Assembly: GCF_000159315.1 (NCBI RefSeq)
Contig: NZ_GG669992.1
Coordinates: 407,150 to 471,149, forward strand
DNA length: 64,000 bases
Source of the DNA: Lentilactobacillus hilgardii DSM 20176 = ATCC 8290
Lineage (GTDB): Bacteria > Bacillota > Bacilli > Lactobacillales > Lactobacillaceae
Direction of reading: 5' to 3'
Shown here: positions 1 through 8,942 of the stretch, piece after piece
How positions within the stretch are numbered: the stretch's first letter is position 1
Layout: every line of letters starts with the position of its first letter
Made by a program: the position numbers and the translations under genes
Notes under the pieces: generated by a model
What the model saw: the letters and a program-made list of their open reading frames with translations, nothing else
Databases searched by the model: none
What the model was told of the DNA's origin: nothing

Positions 1-244
1 TAATAATCGAGCCAAGTCGGATCGACCAAAAGTGATTCCACAGCATTCAACTAATTTAGCGTTTACCGGTGAGTTTGTTGAACAGCCATATCAAATGGTT
101 TTCACGGAACAAAGTGCGGTTCGTTCCGGTGAAATTGCTGCCTATCACTTTGCCGGTGTTCCAATGGCAAAATTAGTTAAAAACAAGCGTTATGATCGAG
201 ATCCAAAGACGTTGGCAAAAGCAACAAAGAAAATGTTTGAATAA
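1..244 (+). CDS. oleate hydratase, C-terminal end (partial)
   Basis: The window opens inside this gene; about 80 codons remain, read in the frame that starts at base 2 and ends with TAA at 242-244. The stretch SDRPKVIPQHSTNLAFTGEF followed by VEQPYQMVFTEQSAVRSGEI resembles the C-terminal region of FAD-dependent oleate hydratases (the myosin-cross-reactive antigen family), which add water to the cis-9 double bond of unsaturated fatty acids at the membrane. The tail ends in a basic helix (KATKKMFE). No catalytic residue lies in the visible part, so activity cannot be judged. Identification rests on remembered family pattern only. Confidence 0.75.
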   Translation, partial: NNRAKSDRPKVIPQHSTNLAFTGEFVEQPYQMVFTEQSAVRSGEIAAYHFAGVPMAKLVKNKRYDRDPKTLAKATKKMFE

Positions 245-281
245 TGTTTGAGGAGCACAATAAGCAATAACAGTTGGAGAA

Positions 282-319
282 AGCATTCAAATTCAGTGAA
301 TAAATTTGAATGCTTTTTG
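282..319 (+). terminator. intrinsic terminator after the oleate hydratase gene
   Basis: Arms AGCATTCAAAT (282-292) and ATTTGAATGCT (304-314) pair perfectly around an 11-base loop and are followed by TTTT. It lies 38 bases after the stop codon. Confidence 0.85.
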
Positions 320-489
320 TATTAATAAAAATTAACAGAGGGGATGACAATGTGACAACTAACGGATTGTGATGAAATCATCTCTAGGCATAGAAAAATA
401 AAGCCAAAAATGGTATTCTATAAATTAGTTGTAGTTTGCGTTACACTTAAAACACACTTTATGTCTCCGTATTAAAGAAGGGAATTCTT

Positions 490-1863
490 ATGACGCATTT
501 TGACAAACAATTCAAACGACTTTTTTTGGCAATAGCCGCTTTAATCTTATTCATACCACTATTTGGCAGTTCGGTTGCAAATAGTCTTTTTAGTGATGGT
601 CAGGGAATGGCTAGTGCTGCGAAGAAATCGGATAAATTTGATGTGAACAAGGTTGTTAAGGCGACGGTTGTTTATTCCAAGCATGTACCAATTTTAAAGG
701 TAACCGTTAAGCCGACTATTACAAATGCGTTTGCAAAAAAAGATCAATTGAAGTTTGAATTTGACAAGAAAAATGTTGATTTGAAGAATATGCAGGCAAG
801 TGTTGAAAAAAACCTGCCTTTTAAACATACAACCAAAAAAGATACTGCCCTTCTATTAACGTTTGAAAAGGATGTTAAGTCTGGTACATATAAGCAAGCG
901 TATGCTATTCCAACCAAGAAGCTTTCTAAAATCACTAAGATTAAAGCCACTTATAATGGACAAAAGATTAAAATAACCAATAATAAGATCAAGTCTGGTA
1001 AATATGCTCAAAAACAAGCTGATACGGCGTCCAAGAAAGATCAAAGCGATTTTAAAAATAAATCAACAAGTACGGCCAATAAGTCCAGAGATAGTCGGTC
1101 AGCAGATAACAATTCCAGTAATCACACAACAGGTGCTCGGGAAAATAGTTATCTAGTTAAAGCTGGCGCTGTAAGTGATACTCAAAGTGCCGTTGCTCCA
1201 CAGGTAAGTGGACAGTACAGTAACGATCGGTCGGCAACTTCGACGTCTCAAGAAGCGTATGGTCATACCACAACGATTAGTCATTATGGGGATGCAACTG
1301 TCAATACAAGTAATAATTACGCCTCAAATGGTTCTCAAAAGACAAATTGGACCGCTACAACTTCTCAAACCAATAATAAAGACTATGGTCGGGGAACAGG
1401 ATCATCTTCTGCTAACGTTACCTATCGTCCAGTTTCATATAATAGTGGCGTAAATATGTCAGGTAACGGTGTATCGAACAAAAATACAAGCCGCCATAAC
1501 GATAAAAAAGCAGCAAGATCTAATAGTCAAAAGTCCTCGAAGTCAACTGTGAAGACAAAGAAAACTGAAACCGGTAAAAAGACGGCGAGTGACAAGACTA
1601 AGGCTTCTGACAGTAAGAAAACAACTAATAAAGATAGTAATGATAATCAGAAAACCTCAAACAAAAACAACAAGAGCGATTCAGCTGTAGATAAAGCAGG
1701 TGATTCTTCCCAAAAGAATGATGATGGCACATCAAATAATAATGCTTCCCAATCATCTAATACTAACTCAAATGCAGACAGTAACGATCAAACAACGCCA
1801 ACCTCGCCAACAACTGATAATAACCAAACGCCTGCTGTAGGTGAGGACAATACGAATTCTTAG
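490..1863 (+). CDS. secreted low-complexity surface protein, ended early by TAG
   Basis: The 457-residue product has a basic start and a hydrophobic segment at about residues 9-30 (LFLAIAALILFIPLFG), then MASAA, so export by Sec is likely. Residues about 40-165 form a compact Lys-rich domain of unknown fold. From about residue 170 the sequence is Ser/Thr/Asn/Gln/Lys-rich low complexity, typical of cell-wall spacer regions. No LPXTG motif is present. The start follows AAGGGAA at suitable distance. The frame stays open beyond the TAG at 1861-1863 for 88 more codons of the same composition, so the original protein was probably about 546 residues. Function not recognised. Confidence 0.6.
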   Translation: MTHFDKQFKRLFLAIAALILFIPLFGSSVANSLFSDGQGMASAAKKSDKFDVNKVVKATVVYSKHVPILKVTVKPTITNAFAKKDQLKFEFDKKNVDLKNMQASVEKNLPFKHTTKKDTALLLTFEKDVKSGTYKQAYAIPTKKLSKITKIKATYNGQKIKITNNKIKSGKYAQKQADTASKKDQSDFKNKSTSTANKSRDSRSADNNSSNHTTGARENSYLVKAGAVSDTQSAVAPQVSGQYSNDRSATSTSQEAYGHTTTISHYGDATVNTSNNYASNGSQKTNWTATTSQTNNKDYGRGTGSSSANVTYRPVSYNSGVNMSGNGVSNKNTSRHNDKKAARSNSQKSSKSTVKTKKTETGKKTASDKTKASDSKKTTNKDSNDNQKTSNKNNKSDSAVDKAGDSSQKNDDGTSNNNASQSSNTNSNADSNDQTTPTSPTTDNNQTPAVGEDNTNS

Positions 1864-2130
1864 GAATCTTCAACGGTAGATAGCAGTGGAAATACTGATA
1901 ATACTCAAAATGGATCTCAGACAACAAGCGATAGTCATTCGGCAACGACGACTAATACTAATGCAACTTCAACAAGTTCTGATGATGGTAGTAGTAACCA
2001 AACACAAGCATCATCGACAACCAATGATCAGCAGAGTACACAGGATCAAAGCGCAACTCAAACAATGACAGCTTCAACAACAGGAACGACTGCAGGTAGC
2101 AATAGTGTTAGTACAGCAGTGGCAGCATAA
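1861..2130 (+). pseudogene. in-frame continuation of the surface protein gene after TAG
   Basis: After TAG (1861-1863) the same frame runs 88 codons to TAA at 2128-2130. It encodes the same Ser/Thr/Asn/Gln-rich composition (for example SSTVDSSGNTDNTQNGSQ), ending in STAVAA. This is not expected of random sequence, so I read the TAG as a recent nonsense mutation or a sequencing error. Readthrough is possible but nothing seen demands it. Confidence 0.7.
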
Positions 2131-2933
2131 ATTAAAATAAAATTTTTGAGCCCTAAGGCTTCCTTTCTATCAAGCAGATATAACTAGGGGGTACTGTGAC
2201 ACAGTAAGCTAGATTGCATTGAAATGACAAGATAAGCACTGGTATTCAGGTTTATTAAAGTCATCAAAAATTGACGCATTAAAATTCTGCCAAAACAGCA
2301 GGCTTATTAAATTTACCCTTTTTGCTTTATGGATTAATATGATAGTTATCCATAGCCATAGTAGTTTTGATAACGGTTCTATTTAAAGATGGTTTACGAC
2401 TTTGCGCTCATAGTTGATCATAAGCGTATTAATTAATTGTTAATATGGGATGGGGCTTAAAAATCGCAATTTTAATGATGCGTAAGTAAGCTTAAAGTTC
2501 ATCATTATTTAGAACAAAGCTATAAAATAATTGAGGCGGTTTTTAAACAGCTTGACTTATAATATGAACATGAACAGATTACAACAGTATGAGTTCCCTT
2601 TTGCATAGAGAAGTCATTAAAAAGGAAGGCATTGTGTGGCCTTCAAAGTGTGGACTAAGATAGATTTAAAACTAAAATATGGATGTGTTTGGGAAAGCTT
2701 AAAGCTGCCACCGGCTTGTTCACTATATTAAACGTAAAACTGTGGGAAGTACTCTCGATAATTTTTAAATCGGAAACCTATCGTGAACTAGTTTGCGAAC
2801 TTGTGAAATTAAAATGAAAATAATTTTCATAAAGTTTCTTAAGTATAGTGCACTCAATAAATGAGTGTAAAAAAAGAATCCACAATTTTTTGTGAACTCT
2901 TAGGGATTACCCGATAATGTTTAAGTTGAGAAT
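2131..2933. other. gap of about 800 bases with no convincing gene
   Basis: All six frames are broken by frequent stops. A 44-codon frame at 2683-2817 (+) has no ribosome binding site and no recognisable content. A short inverted repeat, CACTCA/TGAGTG, lies at about 2851-2867 without a properly placed T-run. The region may be decayed coding sequence; I cannot assign it. Confidence 0.5.
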
Positions 2934-3965
2934 TTAACGGTATGTTTTTTCAGGAATGTTTTTAACTAACTTATTGAATATCAATAAATCAGCAGCATCA
3001 GTTATCGTTTTCTGAACGGGTCGCTGCTTCCAACCTAATAATTTTTGCGTGGACTGAGTTGTATGGCTATACTTTCGTTTTAGCATCGGCACCAGCGGAC
3101 GTAATGAAGGTGAAAACTTTGAAGCAAGGACAGTAACCCAATTTGGCAGATAGGTGAATTTAAGTTGTAGCCTTGGATACTGTTTTTGATAGATTTGCGC
3201 GATTTCTGCCATTGTTAGTTTTTGGTCAGCTGCCAGAAATCGATGGCCGATTGCGACATCTTTTTCTAATGCAAGACGGTGTAAGGTTGCCAAATCGCGA
3301 ACATCACTGATTTCCATCGGCACTTTTGGAATCATTCGTTCACCGTTTAGCAATTTTAATAAGATCTCATCAGAACTTAAGTGATCTGGTGAAAGAATGG
3401 GGCCAAAAACTGCACCGGGTAAAATTGTTGTTAATTGTAGTTGATTGTCCTTTGCATATTGCCAAGCAGCTCTTTCGGCCTCAATTTTGGAGATTCTATA
3501 CGCATCCAATTCTGGATTTTTAATGTCTGACCAAAAGCTTTCGTCAATTGTCTTTTCACCAACGCTTATAGATGGTGTTGAGGCGGCCTCTGAACTTGTC
3601 ATGATAATTCGTTTGATATGATTATCTTTTGCGGCTTTTAAAACGGTAAGCGTACCGCCCTTTGCTACCTTGACCATCTCTTCCACTGATTCAGTACCGT
3701 GACCAAGAGGTGAAGCAACGTGAATCACGCCATCTGCCCCTTTCATTCCCTCATCCCAACCATTATCATTTGTCAGATCAGCTTTAAAGAACGATAAATT
3801 CTTTGAAAGTGTTGTTGGTTGAAGTAGCATGATTCCCTGACCAATTTCTTCTGCCTTAGAAGTGTCTCGTAATGATGCACGAACTTTGTAATCATGTGTG
3901 AGTAGTTCTCTGATGATCCAGCCAGCAACAAAGCCGGAACCACCGGTAACAACGATTGTCTTCAT
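2934..3965 (-). CDS. NAD(P)-dependent epimerase/dehydratase-type SDR
   Basis: The product of 343 residues begins MKTIVVTGGSGFVAGWIIRE, a Rossmann nucleotide-binding site (TGGSGFVAG) of the extended SDR superfamily. Catalytic YxxxK appears as YRISK near the middle, and the segment HVASPLGHG is typical of dihydroflavonol-4-reductase or cinnamyl-alcohol-dehydrogenase-like members. These reduce aldehydes or ketones with NADPH; the substrate here is unknown. The start at 3965 is preferred over an upstream ATG at 4028 because AAAGGGG lies 8-14 bases before it. The gene is divergent from a TetR-type regulator, with a palindrome in the shared promoter region, so regulation by that protein is likely. 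Confidence 0.8.
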   Translation of the reverse strand: MKTIVVTGGSGFVAGWIIRELLTHDYKVRASLRDTSKAEEIGQGIMLLQPTTLSKNLSFFKADLTNDNGWDEGMKGADGVIHVASPLGHGTESVEEMVKVAKGGTLTVLKAAKDNHIKRIIMTSSEAASTPSISVGEKTIDESFWSDIKNPELDAYRISKIEAERAAWQYAKDNQLQLTTILPGAVFGPILSPDHLSSDEILLKLLNGERMIPKVPMEISDVRDLATLHRLALEKDVAIGHRFLAADQKLTMAEIAQIYQKQYPRLQLKFTYLPNWVTVLASKFSPSLRPLVPMLKRKYSHTTQSTQKLLGWKQRPVQKTITDAADLLIFNKLVKNIPEKTYR

Positions 3966-3994
3966 CTTCAGATTCCCCTTTAGTCCTGATATTA

Positions 3995-4026
3995 GACAAA
4001 ATATACTTCTTTTTGTATAATTTGTC
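3995..4026. promoter_or_regulatory. palindromic operator between the SDR and TetR genes
   Basis: GACAAAATATAC (3995-4006) and GTATAATTTGTC (4015-4026) are inverted repeats matching at 11 of 12 positions with an 8-base spacer. It sits between the two divergent genes, as expected for the operator of the adjacent TetR-family protein. Confidence 0.65.
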
Positions 4027-4057
4027 AATAAAGATGGTAGATGAGAGGAATTGAAAA

Positions 4058-4714
4058 ATGGTGGATAGGAAAATAGAGCTTGTCGACAAATTAAACCACA
4101 TTATGACAGCAAATGGATTTAATACTTTGTCAATGAATGAATTGGCAAAGCGTGCAAATGTTAGCCGGGCAAAGCTATATATCTATTTTAAAAATAAACA
4201 GGAAATTGTCACTGCTGTTGTTGATCGCCATTTAAAATTTATTAATCAGCAACTTCACGAAGATTTTAAATCGACAGTTACTGATTATGTGCGGATTAAA
4301 CTGAATCAATTATTACTTATTGGTGCGCAGTCACCGATTTTTAGAACTGAACTAAAACAATATTTTCCTGAGCTATCTATTAGGCTGGAACAGGCATATC
4401 ATACCTTTAAATCATCTTTTTTATCAGTTATGGTTAAGCTTCAAAATGAAAATGTTATCATCCAGCAAATCGATTTTGAAAACTTGTTTATTCAGGACGA
4501 GTTGATGATTCACGCTGCGTTAAGCCACGCTATAGACAATAAATTTAATTTAGAAAAAGCTCAAAAACTACTTGGGAATTATTTAGAAATTGAAATCCGT
4601 GGCACGGTTAACGATCAATCATTGGTCGCAAATGCCTTTTTAAGCAATCAAGAACTTTTGAAAATAATTTGGCAGGAATTAAACGATACTTATTTTAGCG
4701 TAATTTCCTATTAA
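4058..4714 (+). CDS. TetR/AcrR-family transcriptional regulator
   Basis: The 218-residue protein has the typical N-terminal helix-turn-helix (NTLSMNELAKRANVSRAKLY, then IYFKNKQEIVTAVVDRHL). The C-terminal two thirds is an all-helical ligand domain without recognisable specificity. The start has GAGAGGAA upstream. It is divergent from the SDR gene and the gap holds a 32-base palindrome, so autoregulation and control of the SDR gene are the natural inference. Confidence 0.85.
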   Translation: MVDRKIELVDKLNHIMTANGFNTLSMNELAKRANVSRAKLYIYFKNKQEIVTAVVDRHLKFINQQLHEDFKSTVTDYVRIKLNQLLLIGAQSPIFRTELKQYFPELSIRLEQAYHTFKSSFLSVMVKLQNENVIIQQIDFENLFIQDELMIHAALSHAIDNKFNLEKAQKLLGNYLEIEIRGTVNDQSLVANAFLSNQELLKIIWQELNDTYFSVISY

Positions 4715-4745
4715 AAAAGTCAATCGCTAAAGTTTAACGATTGAC
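4712..4745 (-). terminator. intrinsic terminator for the VIT-family gene pair
   Basis: GTCAATCG and CGATTGAC arms around a short AT loop are followed, on the minus strand, by a T-run (A-run at 4712-4717). It lies 28 bases beyond the stop at 4773. Confidence 0.8.
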
Positions 4746-4772
4746 GAAAAGGTAACGATTATAATTAATTAA

Positions 4773-5480
4773 CTAGGCTTGTAACAACATTCCCAAGGAA
4801 TAGTGAATAATCATGGTAATAATACCAACAAGCACATTTCGAATCATAGCGGTTTTTACAAGACCGTTTCCCAAACGAGCGCTCATAAACCCAGTTAATG
4901 CAACTGAAAAACAAACGGCAAGGATGGTGGCCTGCCACTGATAGGCAACGGGTGTGACCGTCATTGCTACTAATGGAAAGATGCCTCCTGCAGCTGCAGA
5001 GAATAAGGAAGAAAATGCTGCGTCCCATGGATTCATATAATGGCCTAGTTGAAGATCATACTTAATATTAACGATAGTTTCCAAGGGTTTCTTCTTCATA
5101 AGATCATCCGCAATCTTGTCAGCCGTTTGCTTTGTGACGCCTTGATCGACGTAATAATCGGAAACGGTTTGCAGTTGTTGCTTATAGTTGGTTTTTAAAA
5201 GTTCTTTCTCTTTTCTGACAACGGATTGTTCGGTATCTTTTTGGGTACTTACAGAGGCATATTCACCGGAAGCCATTGAAAACGCACAGGCTAGAAGATC
5301 GGAAAGTCCTGCAATGAAAATAGTGAATTGATTTGTAGTAGCAACAGCAACACTAAACAGGACGCCGACAACCGTCAGGATACCATCATTGGATCCTAAG
5401 ACACCGGCTCTTAAGGAGTTTAGTTTTTCATCCATCGTTTGAGATGGCTTTTCTTTCTTTTTTGAACGAATACTCATCAT
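4773..5480 (-). CDS. VIT1/CCC1-family metal transporter (second of a pair)
   Basis: The 235-residue membrane protein carries the family signature LRAGVLGSNDGILTVVGVLF, then a FxAGLSDLLACAFSMASGEY segment, a cytosolic helical part (about residues 80-150) and two or three C-terminal membrane segments. VIT1/CCC1 proteins move Fe2+ or Mn2+ out of the cytosol. The start at 5480 (MMSIRSKKK) is preferred because GGGGAAGAG lies just upstream; an ATG at 5510 has none. It starts 32 bases after the stop of a paralogue and is probably cotranscribed with it. The metal is not determined by sequence. Confidence 0.85.
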   Translation of the reverse strand: MMSIRSKKKEKPSQTMDEKLNSLRAGVLGSNDGILTVVGVLFSVAVATTNQFTIFIAGLSDLLACAFSMASGEYASVSTQKDTEQSVVRKEKELLKTNYKQQLQTVSDYYVDQGVTKQTADKIADDLMKKKPLETIVNIKYDLQLGHYMNPWDAAFSSLFSAAAGGIFPLVAMTVTPVAYQWQATILAVCFSVALTGFMSARLGNGLVKTAMIRNVLVGIITMIIHYSLGMLLQA

Positions 5481-5512
5481 TTTTCTCTTCCCCCGATAAA
5501 ATGGTATCAAGA

Positions 5513-6202
5513 TTACGAACCGATTAAGGTTCCGATAATATAAGTGACTGTCATAGTCAAAATCCCCGAAACAACGTTTCTAAACATACCTCGATTTGTG
5601 TTAGAGTTTCCAAGCTTTGCAGCGGTAAACCCTGTGATTGCTAAGGCAATGATAACCGCAATGGCAGTTGCAATAATTCTGATTGACTTAGGAAACATTG
5701 TGATTGCCACAAGTGGTAAAATAGATCCTGTCGGAAAGGAAATCATTGAGGCAATTGCAGCTGAGAGTGGGTTCGTAAACTCACCAACGTTAAAGCCGTA
5801 TTTTTGTCGAACCGATGTTTTTAATGGATCGCGTGTCATCATTTCTTTAGTTGCTTGTTCTGCAAGATCGGTAGAAATACCGTCTGACACGAGCTTCTGA
5901 CGGACAGCGCCATATTCATGATCATATGATTTTGCGAGTGCATTTTTTTGCTGATTAATGGCATTTCTTTGTGAATCTTTCTGGGTGTTTACAGAAACAA
6001 ATTCCCCCATAGCCATTGAAACGGTTCCGGCTAACATTCCAGAAATTCCGGAAATAAAAATTGCAAAGTTATTTGACGTAGCACCTGCAACACCGATAAC
6101 AATTCCGGCAACTGACACGATGCCATCATTGGCTCCCATTACAGCGGCTCGCATGACGTTTATTTTCTGTGCTAAAGTTTTTTTCTTGGCGTTTTGTGCC
6201 AT
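5513..6202 (-). CDS. VIT1/CCC1-family metal transporter (first of a pair)
   Basis: The 229-residue product begins MAQNAKKKTLAQKINVMRAA and has the family motif MGANDGIVSVAGIVIGVAGA, then SGMLAGTVSMAMGEFVSVN. It is a paralogue of the next gene, with the same layout: membrane pair, cytosolic helices, C-terminal membrane segments. Role: probable iron or manganese export. The ribosome binding site is weak (GCCGGTG region). An AT-rich, partly dyadic region just upstream may be a metal-dependent operator. Two tandem copies suggest subfunctionalisation or a heterodimer; these proteins act as dimers. Confidence 0.85.
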   Translation of the reverse strand: MAQNAKKKTLAQKINVMRAAVMGANDGIVSVAGIVIGVAGATSNNFAIFISGISGMLAGTVSMAMGEFVSVNTQKDSQRNAINQQKNALAKSYDHEYGAVRQKLVSDGISTDLAEQATKEMMTRDPLKTSVRQKYGFNVGEFTNPLSAAIASMISFPTGSILPLVAITMFPKSIRIIATAIAVIIALAITGFTAAKLGNSNTNRGMFRNVVSGILTMTVTYIIGTLIGS

Positions 6203-6221
6203 GGTTACACCGGCTTTCTAA

Positions 6222-6262
6222 TTTATAATGATTATTATCTGATATCGATTATTATTGTATCT
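6222..6262 (-). promoter_or_regulatory. possible metal-responsive operator upstream of the VIT pair
   Basis: The stretch contains ATAATGATTATTAT (6225-6238), then GATATC and ATTATTATTG. The repeated ATAAT/ATTAT elements recall Fur- or MntR-type boxes but match no consensus exactly. The link to metals comes from the genes downstream, so this is a weak call. Confidence 0.3.
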
Positions 6263-6433
6263 CAATTCATTACAAATGTAAATTAAATTACTGGATTAAT
6301 ATAGATAAAATTATTTCGGCACACCTTAATTTTAACTTAGATTTCCGTAAATACATAGTCTATCTATAAAAACTTTACCAAATTAGTTATTTTTGAGTTT
6401 CAAACGGTATCTATATTTAAGGAGGCAACGTCT

Positions 6434-7201
6434 ATGTCATCAGCAACCAACCCAATAATTGAGCAATTGTTAGCTCACCGAAGTATCCGACAATTTAAGG
6501 ATAAAACCTTAACAAATCACCAGATTCATGAGCTGATTGAGGCTGCCCAGCATGCTTCTACGAGCACTTTTTCTCAACAGTATTCGATTATCAGCGTAAC
6601 GGATCAGCGGATACTGAGTGAATTTGCAGAGATCACTGGGCATCCATGGTTACTTAAAAGCGGTCATTATTTTGTGATGATTGCAGACCAATATCGTAAT
6701 CTCCAAATTGCCAGGAAAGCAAATGCTGATCCGTTTGTTCTGCACACAACTGATAAATTTTTAGCGGCAGTTTTTGATGCATCCATTGCAACCGAAAATG
6801 TGATGGTTGCAGCAGAAAGTATGGGGCTTGGTGCGACCATTATGGGTAGTATTTTAAATGATTCAAAAAGAGTGATTGACCTTTTAGGGCTTCCGGAATT
6901 AACGTTTCCATTATTGGGAATTGCGATTGGATACCCTGCAGATCAGCCGGAATTAAAGCCCAGATTGCCTCAAGAAGAAGTTCATTTTGTTAATCAATAT
7001 CAGTTACCAAGTGATAAAACACAGTTAACGCAATACGATCAAGTACTTTCGGATTATTATCGAAGTAGAGGGTCTAACAACAGGGTGGAAACTTTCAGCC
7101 ATCATATTGTTTCCGAATTGGGAATCGGGCATCACGTTAGAGCTGATTTGTTGAGTAATATTAAGTCTCAAGGCTTTTTGATTAGCCAAGCGGAAGATTA
7201 A
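6434..7201 (+). CDS. NADPH-dependent nitroreductase, NfsA/FRP type
   Basis: The 255-residue product opens with IEQLLAHRSIRQFKDKTLT, the FMN-binding start of the nitroreductase fold. AAQHASTSTFSQQYSIISV, then ESMGLGATIMGSI and a C-terminal tail as in NfsA-type oxygen-insensitive nitroreductases or flavin reductases, follow. The family reduces nitroaromatics, quinones or flavins with NAD(P)H in the cytosol. A strong AAGGAGG stands 9 bases before ATG. It appears to be monocistronic. Confidence 0.88.
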   Translation: MSSATNPIIEQLLAHRSIRQFKDKTLTNHQIHELIEAAQHASTSTFSQQYSIISVTDQRILSEFAEITGHPWLLKSGHYFVMIADQYRNLQIARKANADPFVLHTTDKFLAAVFDASIATENVMVAAESMGLGATIMGSILNDSKRVIDLLGLPELTFPLLGIAIGYPADQPELKPRLPQEEVHFVNQYQLPSDKTQLTQYDQVLSDYYRSRGSNNRVETFSHHIVSELGIGHHVRADLLSNIKSQGFLISQAED

Positions 7202-7304
7202 AATCTGCGCAGAAGCTATATGATAAAATAATGAGAATAACAGTTGACTTTTTTTGCAATTAACTTTACATTTATTAGTAATTGGTTGACAGTTTTTTAC
7301 TTTA

Positions 7305-7540
7305 ACATTGACGAGAAGAGTAAATCGAAAACCTGATATAAAGCGACCATTAATAGTGAAAGAATGGGTTAGGTTGATTGAAAGTGCACTCTGAGTTGGA
7401 GATAGGGATTAACCCTAAAATTTTATAAATTCTAATGAAGGTGTGTGGGGACGATACAGTCCTTAAACACAAAGTAGGGTGGAACCACGTTGAAAACGTC
7501 CCTGTTATTTTGGCTAATCCAAGATAGCAGGGATTTTTAC
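7305..7540 (+). ncRNA. T-box riboswitch, cysteine-specific by sequence
   Basis: The T-box motif AGGGTGGAACCACG lies at 7476-7489. Stem I has AGAGT (7317-7321) pairing with ACTCT (7388-7392); the codon just before that strand is TGC (7385-7387), a Cys codon. The bulge TGGA (7480-7483) would pair with a tRNA ending UCCA, and tRNA-Cys has U73, so two independent signs agree. Terminator: arms 7499-7508 and 7523-7532, then TTTTT. Uncharged tRNA-Cys should favour readthrough into the importer genes that begin at 7613. Confidence 0.9.
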
Positions 7541-7612
7541 ATTTAATTTTTAAAATGCTGTTGATTAATATGGTAACTTTTTTGATTGAATTAAGACGGG
7601 AGATGATTTTTA

Positions 7613-8272
7613 ATGAGTTGGGCTATTATCCAGCAAAGTTTGCCAATGTTTGGTAAGGGCTTTGTTTTGACGTTATGGCTATCTTTTGTTGGCATTATCG
7701 GTTCAATTATTGTTGGCTTGATTTGTAGTTTGTTTCAATACTTTAAGGTGCCTATTCTTCACCAAATTGCCTCAGTGTATGTTGAAATATCTCGTAATAC
7801 ACCACTCTTGATTCAGTTATTCTTTTTATATTACGCTTTTCCGGTTATTGGAATTAAATTTGGTGCCGAATTATGCGGTATTATTGGTTTGATCTTTTTA
7901 GGTGGTAGTTATATGGCTGAGGGATTCACGGGTGGTTTCAATGGCGTTTCCAAGGGCCAAGTGGAATCGGGAAAAGCAATCGGACTGAGTCGTTGGCAAT
8001 TGGCAAAATACGTTGTCTTTCCCCAGGGATTTTCATTAAGCGTACCGGCAATGGCTGCAAATATTATCTTTTTAATCAAAGAGACCTCAATTTTTACAGT
8101 GATTGCAATCCCTGAATTGACTAATACGGCTTTGGATTTAATCGGGATGTATTATCGATCAAATGAGTATTTATTGGTCTTGGTGATTGGGTATGCCATC
8201 ATTTTGGTGCCGTTGTCAATTGTGTTAACGTTACTGGAAAGGAGGGTTCGTTATGGCGCATTCGGGAATTAG
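7613..8272 (+). CDS. amino acid ABC transporter permease (first)
   Basis: The 219-residue product has several membrane segments and the polar amino acid (HisM/GlnP) permease motif, seen as VESGKAIGLSRWQLAKYVVF at about residues 117-136 (the EAA loop). ISRNTPLLIQLFFLYYAFP is typical of this family. It forms the membrane channel with the next permease. The start follows GGGAGATG. It overlaps the next gene by 20 bases. The cysteine T-box upstream and a CjaA-like binding protein downstream point to cysteine or cystine import. Confidence 0.88.
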   Translation: MSWAIIQQSLPMFGKGFVLTLWLSFVGIIGSIIVGLICSLFQYFKVPILHQIASVYVEISRNTPLLIQLFFLYYAFPVIGIKFGAELCGIIGLIFLGGSYMAEGFTGGFNGVSKGQVESGKAIGLSRWQLAKYVVFPQGFSLSVPAMAANIIFLIKETSIFTVIAIPELTNTALDLIGMYYRSNEYLLVLVIGYAIILVPLSIVLTLLERRVRYGAFGN

Positions 8273-8942
8273 TGTATTGCTCGAGGGAACAAACTTTATG
8301 CGGCTGCTTGGCGGACTTTGGGTAACCGTTAAGATTGCAGCGGTTGCATTAATTGCGGGTATTATTCTAGGTATCGCCTTAGGTGTTTTGAGAACGTTTA
8401 AGAATCGTCCGTTAAGGATTGTGTTAAGACTTTACCTAGAGTTTTTCCGAGTTGTTCCAACCGTTGTTTTGCTGTTTTTATTCTATTATATTTTGCCAAA
8501 GCAGATGAACTTTAATTTGCCGGCTGATCAGCTTGCAACTTTGGTATTTGCACTTTGGGTTGGAGCAGAGATGAGTGATATTGTACGTGGCGCTCTGATT
8601 TCAGTTCCCAAGCATCAGATTGAATCCGGCAAAGCGATAGGTTTAAGTCGATTTCAGCTATATTGGTACGTTTTGATTCCGCAATCGATTAATTTGGAAA
8701 TTCCGGCAACAATTAATTTAGCTACTCGGGTTATAAAAACGACTTCAATCCTGCTATTAATTTCGGTTATGGATGTCATTAATATTGGTCAGCAGATTAT
8801 TGAGGCCAATAATCATACTTATCCGACCGGTGTCTTTTGGGTTTATGGATTAATATTCCTGTTCTACTTCCTGATTGATTATCCGTTGTCGTGGTGGGCA
8901 AAGCGATTAGAGAAGAAGAGATTGGAGCGGGAAAATGGCTGA
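8253..8942 (+). CDS. amino acid ABC transporter permease (second)
   Basis: This 229-residue paralogue of the preceding permease has the same EAA loop (IESGKAIGLSRFQLYWYVLI) and FFRVVPTVVLLFLFYYILP. The two permeases probably form a heterodimer in the membrane. The start has GGAAAGGAGG upstream, inside the preceding gene, and the end overlaps the ATPase gene by 8 bases. Such overlaps suggest translational coupling in one operon. Confidence 0.88.
   Translation: MAHSGISVLLEGTNFMRLLGGLWVTVKIAAVALIAGIILGIALGVLRTFKNRPLRIVLRLYLEFFRVVPTVVLLFLFYYILPKQMNFNLPADQLATLVFALWVGAEMSDIVRGALISVPKHQIESGKAIGLSRFQLYWYVLIPQSINLEIPATINLATRVIKTTSILLLISVMDVINIGQQIIEANNHTYPTGVFWVYGLIFLFYFLIDYPLSWWAKRLEKKRLERENG

Noticed and set aside
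2683..2817. 44-codon frame in the gap after the surface protein gene
   Set aside because: No ribosome binding site, no recognisable composition and a degraded setting; probably chance.
2850..2895. Inverted repeats CACTCA/TGAGTG and CACAA/TTGTG near the end of the SDR gene
   Set aside because: Their T- or A-runs are on the wrong side for a good terminator of the minus-strand SDR gene, so I did not call them.
6225..6262. Perfect Fur box upstream of the VIT pair
   Set aside because: The elements recall a Fur or MntR box, but alignment to the 19-base Fur consensus leaves several mismatches, so it is kept only as a weak operator candidate.
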